Of a DNA stretch of 64,000 nt, positions 37,428 through 46,482 are shown piece by piece. This DNA comes from Pseudomonas sp. stari2 (GTDB lineage: Bacteria; Pseudomonadota; Gammaproteobacteria; Pseudomonadales; Pseudomonadaceae): contig NZ_CP099760.1 of NCBI RefSeq assembly GCF_040760005.1, positions 6,046,001-6,110,000 on the forward strand, written 5' to 3'. A model generated the notes under the pieces. The model worked only from the letters and a program-made list of their open reading frames with translations, was not told where the DNA came from and did not search any database. Within the stretch, counting starts at the first letter, position 1. Every line of letters starts with the position of its first letter. Both the position numbers and the translations under genes were made by a program.

Positions 37428-38299
37428 CAAAACGCTCCCTGAAAGATGCCGTCGCACTCGATCCGGTCGAGCAACAACGTGGAGGCGAGCAAGTCGGCGG
37501 CGCCACCGGGCGAGGCATTCAATGCGATGAGTTGTTGATCCAGTTCATGCAAGCGGCGGCGACCGGTGAGGCTGGCACTGCCACCGGCGTCGAGCACTGC
37601 CTGGGCGCCGTGCTGCATGGCGTGCAGGCCCTGTTCGCCGGCGCGGTACAGCACGCAGGTATCGGCGAGCCTGGTCATGATCGCCAGCAAGCCATCGAGC
37701 CGGGCGTTCTGTTCGCCATGGCCGGCGGCGCGGCTGCGTTTGAGCTGCGGCAAACCGCGCTGCACCACCGACGGGAAGCCGAGTTGCGCTTCTTCCCGGG
37801 CACCGCGAGCGCCGTAGCGTTGGGCGACTTGCGCGCCATGGCTCAGCGGGCGCTGCGCATAACGGTCATCGAGCAATGCCAGACGCGCAGCGCGCAGGGT
37901 AACGGCGCCAGCGCTGGTGGACTTGGTGTCCAGCGCAGCAGCCGTGACCAGCAGGCCCAGCGCCCAGATCGCCCCGCGATGGGTGTTCACGCCGTGGGTG
38001 GTGGTGAGCATCGCCTGCTCGCCTTCCCGTCCGATGCGGCCGATGGCTTCGCGCAGCGGCAAGCCGATTTCGCCGAATTCGAGCGCAGCTTCGGCCATTT
38101 CCTTGAACGCCGGCCACAGCGCCAACGCCGAGGCATGCATCAATCCCAGGTGCAGATCGGTGTGCGCACCATTTCCGCGTCGGTCGACCAGCGCCGGTTT
38201 CGGCGACAGGTCGGCTTCGTCGATCAGCGCGTCCACTGCCAGGTCCGCTAATCGGTCAGCCAGAGAAACAGGTTTCGCTTTCAGGTTGAGTGCGTGCAT
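37427..38299 (-). CDS. mdcB: Triphosphoribosyl-dephospho-CoA synthase MdcB
   Basis: Makes the triphosphoribosyl-dephospho-CoA precursor from ATP and dephospho-CoA. 290 residues. CitG/MdcB features: [18 protein letters not shown] (nucleotide-binding region), [36 protein letters not shown], and [13 protein letters not shown] towards the end. The ATG at 38299 overlaps the mdcA stop by one base (TAATG). Needed for the cofactor that MdcG attaches to MdcC. Confidence 0.94.
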   Translation of the reverse strand: MHALNLKAKPVSLADRLADLAVDALIDEADLSPKPALVDRRGNGAHTDLHLGLMHASALALWPAFKEMAEAALEFGEIGLPLREAIGRIGREGEQAMLTTTHGVNTHRGAIWALGLLVTAAALDTKSTSAGAVTLRAARLALLDDRYAQRPLSHGAQVAQRYGARGAREEAQLGFPSVVQRGLPQLKRSRAAGHGEQNARLDGLLAIMTRLADTCVLYRAGEQGLHAMQHGAQAVLDAGGSASLTGRRRLHELDQQLIALNASPGGAADLLASTLLLDRIECDGIFQGAF

Positions 38300-39969
38300 T
38301 ACCAGCTCCTGAACTTGGCGGGCGGGTTGTAGAGGCCGCCGGACCACTCGACCAGATCGGCCACGCTTTTCGCCGCGAGCAATTCGCGGGTGGCGTCGGT
38401 GCGACGGATGCCAAGGTCTTCGGGCAAGGCGATCAGGCCTTCGCGGCGCATGCGTTCAGTGTCTTTCGGGTTGTGGCGCAGGCCGATGGCAGTGACGCCG
38501 GCAACGGCAGCGATCATCGCCTGACGCTCTTCCAGCGAGCGCGCCTTGTACAGGTAGGCGATGCCTTCTTCGGTGAGCAGGTGGGTGACGTCGTCGCCGT
38601 AGATCATGATCGGCGCCAGCGGCATGCCGCTTTTCTTCGCCACGTCCACCGCGTCGAGGGTTTCGACGAAGGTCGGTTTGCCGCCCTCCTGGAAGGTCTC
38701 GACCATCTGCACCACAAGCTTCTTGCCGCGTTCGAGCATCGGCTGCTGCGAATCGTCATGGCGCATGTCGAGCCAGGCCGGGGTGCCATGACGGCGACCG
38801 CGCGGATCGTGGCCCATGTTCGGTGCGCCGCCGAAACCGGCGAGGCGGCCACGAGTCACGGTAGAGGAATGGCCATCGCCATCGACTTGCAGGGTCGCGC
38901 CGATGAACAGGTCCACCGCGTATTGCCCGGCCAGTTGGCAGAACATCCGGTTGGAACGCAGCGAGCCGTCGCGCCCGGTGAAGAACACGTCCGGGCGAGC
39001 GGCGATGTAGTTTTCCATGCCCAGTTCGGTGCCGAAGCAATGCACGCTTTCGACCCAGCCGCTTTCGATGGCCGGGATCAAGGTTGGGTGCGGATTGAGC
39101 GTCCAGTTACGGCAGATCTTGCCCTTGAGGCCGAGGGATTCGCCGTAGGTCGGCAGGATCAGTTCGATGGCGGCGGTGTTGAAACCGATGCCGTGGTTCA
39201 GCGACTGCACATTGTGTTTTTCGTAGATGCCGCGGATCGCCATCATCGCCATCAACACGTGCACAGGCTTGATGTGGCGAGGGTCGCGGGTGAACAGCGG
39301 TTCGATGTAGAACGGCTTGTCCGCCACCACCACGAAATCCACCCACGATGCGGGAATATCCACGCGAGGCAGTTCGCTGACGTCGTCCACCAGTTGATTG
39401 ACCTGGACGATGACGATGCCGTCGCTGAAAGCCGCCGGTTCGATCAGCGCCGGGGTGTCTTCGGTGCTCGGGCCGGTGTAGATGTTGCCGGCACGGTCAG
39501 CCATGAACCCGGCCGAGAGCACGACGTTGGGGATCAGGTCCACCACCAGACGGGCATAGAGTTCGATGTAAGTGTGGATCGCGCCGATTTCCAGCAGACC
39601 GTCTTCCAGCAACTGGCTGATACGCAGGCTCTGGGTGCCGGCGAAGGAGAAATCGAGCTTGCGGGCGATGCCGCGTTCGAACAGGTCGAGGTGCTCGGAG
39701 CGGCCGACGCTGGGCATGATCATGTGCAGGTCGTGGAGCTTTTCTGGATCGGCCATGGCCAAGGCCCGGGAAAGGAAATCCGCCTGCTTCTGGTTGTTGC
39801 CCTCCAACACCACACGGTCACCGGGCAGGATCAGCGCTTCGAGCGCCGCGACGATCTTGTCGGTGGGCAGCACCGCACCGTCGGCCAGCCCGCGCACCTT
39901 GTCGAGGCGCCGCAGCTTCTCGTCACGCCGCCGCGTCCAGCGCGAGTCGGGGGAAATTGTTGTTGTCAT
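38299..39969 (-). CDS. mdcA: Malonate decarboxylase alpha subunit (MdcA)
   Basis: The acetyl-S-ACP:malonate ACP transferase subunit, related to CoA transferases; it exchanges acetyl for malonyl on MdcC. 556 residues. [20 protein letters not shown] at the N-terminus, [40 protein letters not shown] and [20 protein letters not shown] are visible. I start at the ATG at 39969, five bases after GGAG; the GTG at 39975 lies on that site. It is the first gene of the mdcABCDEGH-madLM operon. The promoter must lie within 39970-40068 or slightly beyond. Confidence 0.95.
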   Translation of the reverse strand: MTTTISPDSRWTRRRDEKLRRLDKVRGLADGAVLPTDKIVAALEALILPGDRVVLEGNNQKQADFLSRALAMADPEKLHDLHMIMPSVGRSEHLDLFERGIARKLDFSFAGTQSLRISQLLEDGLLEIGAIHTYIELYARLVVDLIPNVVLSAGFMADRAGNIYTGPSTEDTPALIEPAAFSDGIVIVQVNQLVDDVSELPRVDIPASWVDFVVVADKPFYIEPLFTRDPRHIKPVHVLMAMMAIRGIYEKHNVQSLNHGIGFNTAAIELILPTYGESLGLKGKICRNWTLNPHPTLIPAIESGWVESVHCFGTELGMENYIAARPDVFFTGRDGSLRSNRMFCQLAGQYAVDLFIGATLQVDGDGHSSTVTRGRLAGFGGAPNMGHDPRGRRHGTPAWLDMRHDDSQQPMLERGKKLVVQMVETFQEGGKPTFVETLDAVDVAKKSGMPLAPIMIYGDDVTHLLTEEGIAYLYKARSLEERQAMIAAVAGVTAIGLRHNPKDTERMRREGLIALPEDLGIRRTDATRELLAAKSVADLVEWSGGLYNPPAKFRSW

Positions 39970-40048
39970 GCTCACTCCACGGGGTTCGCTGTCGTGGAGC
40001 TACCTTAGGAGTGTGATCGAGGGGCATCAATCAAGCGCGGTGGTGAAC

Positions 40049-40067
40049 CGTTACGCTGAGCGTAACG
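40049..40067. promoter_or_regulatory. Palindrome with LysR-type T-N11-A symmetry upstream of mdcA
   Basis: CGTTACGCT and AGCGTAACG are perfect 9-bp arms around one G. The core has T at 40052 and A at 40064, eleven bases apart, the LysR-box pattern. Its centre is 89 bp upstream of the mdcA ATG, a typical distance for an activator site, and it directly follows the chpC stop codon. A role as the chpC terminator is the alternative; there is no T tract. Confidence 0.55.
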
Positions 40068-40068
40068 A

Positions 40069-40539
40069 TCAGTGGACCAGCCCCGCATCCACCAACAATT
40101 TCTCCAATGCCAATAGATCCGGTACCTTCGCCACCTGCTCCCCAACCTGCACCGCTGCCTGCTCCAGCGTACACAGCGGCACGTCGACATAACTCAACTG
40201 GCTGTCGAGCTTGTACGAGCGCGGAATCCCCTGCACCAGTAAGGCAATGAAGCGCAGCGTCGGCAATCCGCCGAGGGCGTTGAGGATGACGATCCGGGCC
40301 CGTTCGCCGATGACGATCTTGTTGCCGCACGCCGACTCGAAACTCAGCAGCGGAATCTGCCGCTCGCGCCAGGTTACCCGGCCCAGATACCACGGCGGCG
40401 TGTCGAGATCGAAGGCACTGGACTGGTAGTCGATCAGCTCGGCGACGGCGACGTTGGGCAGGATCAGGTTGCGATCCGCCAGCGGCAGCAGCAGCCCGGT
40501 GAGTTGGTTGGTGCGCTGGTTGTCCCGGCGTTCATGCAT
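40069..40539 (-). CDS. chpC: CheW-like chemotaxis adaptor ChpC
   Basis: 156 residues with a CheW-type fold (TGLLLPLADRNLILPNVAVA, LGRVTWRERQIPLLSFESAC, IVILNALGGLPTLRFIALLV). It probably links a receptor to the kinase ChpA in the Pil-Chp twitching-motility system. The ATG at 40539 overlaps the last eight bases of chpA, so it is translated in the same operon. It is the final gene of pilGHIJ-chpA-chpC. The neighbouring chpB, chpD and chpE genes remembered in P. aeruginosa are not here. Confidence 0.9.
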   Translation of the reverse strand: MHERRDNQRTNQLTGLLLPLADRNLILPNVAVAELIDYQSSAFDLDTPPWYLGRVTWRERQIPLLSFESACGNKIVIGERARIVILNALGGLPTLRFIALLVQGIPRSYKLDSQLSYVDVPLCTLEQAAVQVGEQVAKVPDLLALEKLLVDAGLVH

Positions 40540-43500
40540 GTTTTTTGCTCCACAGCGCGATGCTTTCGAGCAGCACCGATTCCTGGTACGGCTTGCCGAG
40601 GTAGTCGTTGACGCCGATGGCCATCGCGCGGTCGCGGTGTTTCTGGCCGGTGCGCGAGGTGATCATGATGATCGGCAGGTGTTTCAGGCGCTCGTCGTGG
40701 CGCACCTGGGTCGCCACTTCGAAGCCGTCCATGCGCGGCATTTCGATGTCGAGCAGCATCAGGTCCGGCATGTGTTCTTCCAGCAGCAGCATCGCATCGA
40801 CCCCGTCCTTGGCGGTCAGCACGTTCATGCCATGACGTTCGAGCAGACGGCTGGTGACCTTGCGCACCGTCACCGAATCGTCGACCACCATCACCAGCAA
40901 CGGCTTTTGCGGTTCGCTCTCGATTTCGTGACTGGCCGGACGCTGCGGCAACCGCGCCTGCATCGCGCGGATCGGCGCCAGCAGGTCGAGAATCAGCACC
41001 ACCCGGCCATCGCCGAGAATCGTCGCTCCGGACACGCCCTGCACCGACGCGAACTGCGGGCCGAGGCTCTTGACCACGATCTCGCGGGTTCCGGCCATCG
41101 TGTCGACCTGCACCGCGATGTGCCGGTCGTTGCACTGCACCAGCAAGACCGGCACCGGCAGGCTCTGGCCGGACAGTTTCGGCCGTGGGGCAGTTTTCAG
41201 CAGCTCGCCCAAGTAGCACAGCTCATAACGCTGGCCGCCGTATTGATAACTCGGCGGGTCGAGACGGAAATGCCCGTCCAGCTCATTCGGCAGCACGCGG
41301 ACGATGCCGTCGATGGTGTTCAACGGAATCGCGTACTGATCCTCGCCGCACTGCACCATCAGTGCACGGTTGACTGACACGGTGAACGGCAGGCGAATGC
41401 GAAAATGCACGCCCTGCCCCGGCACCGAGTCGATGCTCATGGTGCCGCCCAGTTGCCGCACTTCTTCGTGGACCACGTCCATGCCCACGCCGCGCCCGGA
41501 AATCTGGGTGATTTTCTCGGCAGTGGAAAAGCCCGGCTGGAGGATGAACTGCAACACTTCGCGGTCGCTGATTTCCGCGTTCGGTGCCAGCAGGCCGCGC
41601 TTGATCGCCTTGCGTCGCACCGCGTCCAACGGTACGCCGGCGCCGTCGTCGCGGATGTCGAAAACGATGTCGCTGCCCTCACGGGACAGATCAAGGCTGA
41701 TCTGACCTTGAGCCGGTTTGCCCGCTGCCAGTCGCACGTCGGCGGGTTCCAGACCATGGTCGACGGCGTTGCGCAGCATATGTTCCAGCGGCGCCGCCAT
41801 GCGTTCGAGGACGTTGCGATCCATCTCGCCTTCGGCGTTGCCGACGGTGAACGCCACATCCTTGTTCAGCTCTTCGGCCACCTGCCGGACGATGCGCTTG
41901 AGTCGCGGCAACATGCGCTCGAACGGCACCATGCGCGTGCGCATCAGGCCTTCCTGCAATTCGGTGTTGATCCGCCCCTGTTGTTGCAACAGGTTCTCCG
42001 CGTCGAGGGTGCGCCGGTCGAGGGTTTCCTTGAGGTCGAGCAGGTCGGAGGCGGATTCGAACAGCGCCCGGGACAACTGTTGCAACTGCGAATGGCGATC
42101 CATTTCCAGTGGGTCGAATTCTTCGTAGCCCAAACGTTCGGCGTCCACTTGCTGACGGCTGAGAATCCGCCCCTGGGTTTCGGTGTCGAGCCGGCGCAAC
42201 TGATCGCGCATGCGCTCAATGGTGGTTTCCATCTCGTTCAGGGCCGTCTGCGCATCGCTGACCTGCTGCTCGATACGCCCGCGGAAAATCGAGGTTTCGC
42301 CCGCGAGGTTGACCAGGTCATCAAGCAATTCGGCGGAGACCTTGACCATGTCCACACCCGCCTCGGCAGCGGGCGCGGCGGGTTCGGTCTTCAAGGGCAC
42401 CGGCAGTATCGGCGCAGGCGTTTCCACCGCCACCGGGTGGCTGAAATTCTGGATCGCGCCTATCAGTCGATCCGCCGGCGGGCATGGCTGGCCGGCGCGC
42501 ACCGCATCGAGCATCTGCGCCAACCGGTCATGGCCGCGCTGCAACAGGGCAAACAGTTCGGCGCTGCTTTGCAGGGTGCCGGAGGACAGGCTTTCGTAAA
42601 GGTATTCCAGCTCATGAGCGAGGTCGCCGATGGGGCCGATCTCCACCATTCGCGCGCCGCCCTTGAGGGTGTGCAGGTCGCGCAGCAGGGTTTCCACTTC
42701 CTGGCGGTTGCCGGGTTCGGCCTGCCAGCGCAGCAGCGCGGCACCGGAGTTTTCGATGATGTCGAAACCTTCTTCGAGGAAGATTTCCAGCAGCTCCGGA
42801 TCGTGTCCTGCACCGTCATGGCTGGCGGCGGGTGCCGGTGTTTCGGGACTGCCAGCCTGGCCCTGACGGAACTGGCGGATCGCGTCAATCAAGTCCTGCG
42901 CCGGTTTCAAAGGCTGATGGTCATGCAGTTGATCGAGGTACAACGCCAGGCGGTCATGGCTTTGCAGCAACAGTCGGCCCAATGCGTCGCTGTAGTTGTA
43001 GCGGCGATCCACCAGGCCTTCGTAAAGGTTTTCCAGCTCCTGGGCCAGGTTGCCAACGGCCTCGACCTCGGCCATCCGCGCACCTCCCTTGAGGGTGTGC
43101 AGGTCCCGTTGCAGCGACGACAGTGGCGCGCCGTTTTCCGGATCGTTCAACCAGCGCTGCAAGGCTTGCCCGGCGCTGTCGAGAATGTCCACCGCTTCTT
43201 CGAGGAAGATCTCGACGATCTCGTCATCCGCGCCGATTCCGCTGGTGTTTTTTTGCAGTTCGGCAGTGGCGCTGCCCAGCTCGGAAATACTCAGGGTTCG
43301 ACTGCCGTCGCTGCGAATCAGGCCCATGGCCGACGGGTCGAGGCTTTCGTCGAGCAGTTCGTGCAGCGCACGGATGCGCTGCGGTTGCGGGGTGATTTCC
43401 TGGCCGGCGGCCAGTTCGTCGAGCATGTTGATCAGCGCTTCGTGGGCCTGCTGCGCCTCATGGAAAAACCGTTCGCTGACCGCCAGGCTGCTTTCTTCCA

Positions 43501-46447
43501 CCGCGCCATACAGGTCGAGCAAGGCTTCGCACAACACGTCCACCGGCAGCAGATCCGCCAGGTGCGCGCCCTCGCCGAGGGTCGTCAGTTCATCCAGCAA
43601 CGCACTGAGTTCCTGGCGTTCGCCGGGGTGCTGCTGCCAGCGCTGCAAGAGGTTTTCGGCGTCGAGCAGGATGTCCATGCCCTGGGCCAGGAAGTTGTTG
43701 ATCAGTTGCGGATCACGCTTGACCCGCAGGGCGCTGCTCGGAGCATTGAGGATGGATTCGAGGCGCTCGCTGAGCAAGGTTTCGGTGCGTTTGATCAGCG
43801 ACTGCGCACCGACGATTGGCGCCAGAGGGTCGTGTTTGAGCTGGCGCAGACCGACGCGGAACAGGCCTTCGGCTTCCAGCAGCAACTCCACTTCGTCGAG
43901 GTCCAGGGCCAGTTGATGAGCCTTGAACTCCCGGGCCAGTTTGTCCAGTGGCGCCGCCAGTTCGGCGATCGGCAATACGCCGGCCATCGACGCGCTGCCC
44001 TTGAGGGTGTGCAGCGCGCGCTGCAGTTCGTCGCTGGCTTGCAACGGCACGTGTTCGGCGGCCAGATCGAGAAAGCGGTTGAGGCTGGCGAGGTGGGTTT
44101 CGGCTTCGTTGCGGAAAATCTCCAGCAACAGCGGGTCGAGCGCAGCGACGTCTTCTACGTCTTCGGCCGGCAACGGCGTGTCGCCCTTGGCCAATGCATG
44201 GGCGCGGGCCGCCAACTGATCGACATCCTGACGCTGGCGCTGATGGTTGATGGCGAATTCGGCAATCAGGTCCGGCAGCAACAGCAACGTTTCGGCCAGC
44301 AATTGTTGCACCGCCGGGCCCGGTTCGACGCTGTGCTCCAGCACCCGGTTGAGCAGGTTTTCCACCGCCCAGGCCAGTTCGCCGAGAACCAGCGCACGGA
44401 CCATGCGCCCGCTGCCCTTCAGAGTGTGAAAAGCGCGGCGCAATTCACTCAATGCCTCCCGGTCCTGCGGATCGGCAGTCCAGCGCGGCAGGTAGTCGCG
44501 CAGCACATCGAGCACTTCCTCGGTCTCTTCGAGGAACACTTCACGCAGCTCGTCATCCACCGGCTTTTCATCGGCGGGCGGTGGAAGCAGGCTGCCGGGC
44601 GTGGTCAACGCGGGCGGGTTGACCGCTGACACCGGACTGGCCAGCACATCGGCCAGCGACTGGGCGATTTGCGGGTCATCGAGTTCCTGCAGGTCCTGCA
44701 TCACCAGCGCTTCGCTGGGGCTGAGCACATCGTCGAGCAGCGGCACCCGTTGTTCGTTTGGCGGCTCGTCAGGAAAGTAGCCGAGGCTGGCCAGGCTTTT
44801 CTGCGCGACATCGAGCAGTTGCTCGCTCGGTGCCTGCGGGTCATCGGTCAGGCGTTCAAGGTAATACTCGAGACTGGTGATGACATCGGCCAGGTTGTCC
44901 AGTTGCTGCCAGCCCGGCTCATGGGGATCGAGCAACAGATGCTCGCGGATAAAACCGTTGCAGGCTTCCAGCAGGCTTGCCGCACGCGCCAACGGGATCA
45001 TCGCCAGCGCACCGCGCACCTGGGTCAGCAGCGCCGGCAACGGTTGCAGTTGCTGGCGATCCCAGTCGGCGTCGATGTAGTCGACGATCATGTCCTTGGC
45101 CTGTTGCAGGCAGATGCGCGCTTCCTTGATCACGATCTGATGGATCTGCGTCAGGTCGGTGGTGGGCAGGCGCGAGTCTTCCGGGCTTTCCGGTTCCACC
45201 GTGCCGACCATCCCGGCCAGCGTCGCTTCGACATAGAGCAAGGCGCCGGCGACGTCCATCAGCGTGGCGTCGTTCGGTTCGCGCTGGCCCTGAGCGAGGC
45301 TGAGCACCACCGCCAGTTGATCGATGATGACCTTGCGCGGCTGGCCGAAACCGAGCACCGCGAGTGTGTCGGCGATCTGCCGCAGCGGCGCCAGCAGGCT
45401 GTCCAGATCCGAGGTGTGCTGGCGGTCGCTGCGCACGAACAGATCGAGGCGTTCCTTGACCCGCACCAGCTCTTCGCACAGCGCCGCGAGCACCGAGCGC
45501 ATCGCATCGCGGTCGGGGCCGGCCAGGCGCGCGCGTTCTTCGTCGACCATCGCGCTGTCGGGCAACGCGTCGTCCAGGGAGTAGCGATCTTTCATGGTCA
45601 GCATCTGCCCGGTGGGATGTTCGGCTTTGGCAATATAGAACAGCAGGCTTTTGAACAGCTCGGGCGGCGGTGGCTGGTTGAGGCCGGCCATGCCTTGTTC
45701 GAGCAGGCGCTTGAGCTCCTTGTCGGCGTCCTTGAACAGGCTGCGCAGGGCCGGGCTGTTGGCGATCCGGCCTTCGCGCATGCCCTCGACCAGTGCCGAG
45801 GCGACCTGCCACAACGGACTCAAGGGTGAATCGCCGCTCAAGGCTTCGAGGCGGGTGAAGACTTTGCTCAGGTAACCGAGGTGAGTCTGATCGTCCTGTT
45901 CGCGGAGCAAGCCCACCAGCGCCATCTGCAACATTTGCCGCAACTTGCGCAGCACATTGGGTAAATCGGCCGGTTCCAGCAGGGCCAGCGCTTCCTGACT
46001 CAGCGGCGGCAACTCCGGCAATTGCGGGCTGAACAGGCTGGTCTCCGACAACAGACTTTCGCCCCGGGCGCTGCGCAAATCGTTGATCAGCGGCAGCACC
46101 ACCAGCGGCAAATCACGGCGGGCGCCTTGAACGCGGTCAAGGTAGATCGGCAATTGGCCGAAGGCCTGCAACAGCAGGTGCAAGGCTTCGTCGCGGTGGC
46201 TGACGCGGTCGTTTTGCAGGGCTTCGACCAGATGTTCCATCTCTTCGGCGAGCAAGGCCGCGCCGTAGAACTCGACCATCTGCAGACTGCCGTGGACCTG
46301 ATGGATGCACGCCAGGCACTCGTCCAGCCCGGGCACCGACTGCGGATCGTCGAGCACGGCTTCGATGGCCTGATGCGCCTGCCTCAGCGTTTCGGCAATT
46401 TCGCCCTTGACCCATTCGAGGGCCACGTAGTCGTGCCGGTCACCCAT
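40532..46447 (-). CDS. chpA: Hybrid chemotaxis histidine kinase ChpA (PilL)
   Basis: A CheA-like kinase of 1971 residues. An N-terminal region (MGDRHDYVALEWVKGEIAET) is followed by phosphotransfer modules: histidine sites at about residues 672 (HTLKGSGRM), 812 (HTLKGSASM), 1116 and 1257 (both HTLKGGARM), and a threonine-type module near 953 (LTTLGEGAHL, Thr where His is expected). Then come dimerisation and ATP-binding domains (NAVDHGLEPADVR near 1559, GRGVGMDVV), a CheW domain (about 1690-1830) and a receiver (VMVVDDSVTVRKV, LLDIEMPRMDGFE; phospho-Asp near 1900). It controls type IV pili. P. aeruginosa ChpA is remembered as about 2470 residues, so this one is shorter. Start: ATG 46447 with GGAG. 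Confidence 0.94.
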   Translation of the reverse strand: MGDRHDYVALEWVKGEIAETLRQAHQAIEAVLDDPQSVPGLDECLACIHQVHGSLQMVEFYGAALLAEEMEHLVEALQNDRVSHRDEALHLLLQAFGQLPIYLDRVQGARRDLPLVVLPLINDLRSARGESLLSETSLFSPQLPELPPLSQEALALLEPADLPNVLRKLRQMLQMALVGLLREQDDQTHLGYLSKVFTRLEALSGDSPLSPLWQVASALVEGMREGRIANSPALRSLFKDADKELKRLLEQGMAGLNQPPPPELFKSLLFYIAKAEHPTGQMLTMKDRYSLDDALPDSAMVDEERARLAGPDRDAMRSVLAALCEELVRVKERLDLFVRSDRQHTSDLDSLLAPLRQIADTLAVLGFGQPRKVIIDQLAVVLSLAQGQREPNDATLMDVAGALLYVEATLAGMVGTVEPESPEDSRLPTTDLTQIHQIVIKEARICLQQAKDMIVDYIDADWDRQQLQPLPALLTQVRGALAMIPLARAASLLEACNGFIREHLLLDPHEPGWQQLDNLADVITSLEYYLERLTDDPQAPSEQLLDVAQKSLASLGYFPDEPPNEQRVPLLDDVLSPSEALVMQDLQELDDPQIAQSLADVLASPVSAVNPPALTTPGSLLPPPADEKPVDDELREVFLEETEEVLDVLRDYLPRWTADPQDREALSELRRAFHTLKGSGRMVRALVLGELAWAVENLLNRVLEHSVEPGPAVQQLLAETLLLLPDLIAEFAINHQRQRQDVDQLAARAHALAKGDTPLPAEDVEDVAALDPLLLEIFRNEAETHLASLNRFLDLAAEHVPLQASDELQRALHTLKGSASMAGVLPIAELAAPLDKLAREFKAHQLALDLDEVELLLEAEGLFRVGLRQLKHDPLAPIVGAQSLIKRTETLLSERLESILNAPSSALRVKRDPQLINNFLAQGMDILLDAENLLQRWQQHPGERQELSALLDELTTLGEGAHLADLLPVDVLCEALLDLYGAVEESSLAVSERFFHEAQQAHEALINMLDELAAGQEITPQPQRIRALHELLDESLDPSAMGLIRSDGSRTLSISELGSATAELQKNTSGIGADDEIVEIFLEEAVDILDSAGQALQRWLNDPENGAPLSSLQRDLHTLKGGARMAEVEAVGNLAQELENLYEGLVDRRYNYSDALGRLLLQSHDRLALYLDQLHDHQPLKPAQDLIDAIRQFRQGQAGSPETPAPAASHDGAGHDPELLEIFLEEGFDIIENSGAALLRWQAEPGNRQEVETLLRDLHTLKGGARMVEIGPIGDLAHELEYLYESLSSGTLQSSAELFALLQRGHDRLAQMLDAVRAGQPCPPADRLIGAIQNFSHPVAVETPAPILPVPLKTEPAAPAAEAGVDMVKVSAELLDDLVNLAGETSIFRGRIEQQVSDAQTALNEMETTIERMRDQLRRLDTETQGRILSRQQVDAERLGYEEFDPLEMDRHSQLQQLSRALFESASDLLDLKETLDRRTLDAENLLQQQGRINTELQEGLMRTRMVPFERMLPRLKRIVRQVAEELNKDVAFTVGNAEGEMDRNVLERMAAPLEHMLRNAVDHGLEPADVRLAAGKPAQGQISLDLSREGSDIVFDIRDDGAGVPLDAVRRKAIKRGLLAPNAEISDREVLQFILQPGFSTAEKITQISGRGVGMDVVHEEVRQLGGTMSIDSVPGQGVHFRIRLPFTVSVNRALMVQCGEDQYAIPLNTIDGIVRVLPNELDGHFRLDPPSYQYGGQRYELCYLGELLKTAPRPKLSGQSLPVPVLLVQCNDRHIAVQVDTMAGTREIVVKSLGPQFASVQGVSGATILGDGRVVLILDLLAPIRAMQARLPQRPASHEIESEPQKPLLVMVVDDSVTVRKVTSRLLERHGMNVLTAKDGVDAMLLLEEHMPDLMLLDIEMPRMDGFEVATQVRHDERLKHLPIIMITSRTGQKHRDRAMAIGVNDYLGKPYQESVLLESIALWSKKHA

Positions 46448-46482
46448 AACCACTCCGCTCGACATGAACTCGCCCGCAGGCC

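Noticed and set aside
41405..44629. Plus-strand open frame of 1074 codons opposite chpA
   Set aside because: It lies entirely antisense to the well-supported chpA, has no recognisable motifs and an unnatural composition (Gln/Arg/Val/His-rich). Long antisense frames are common in GC-rich genes.
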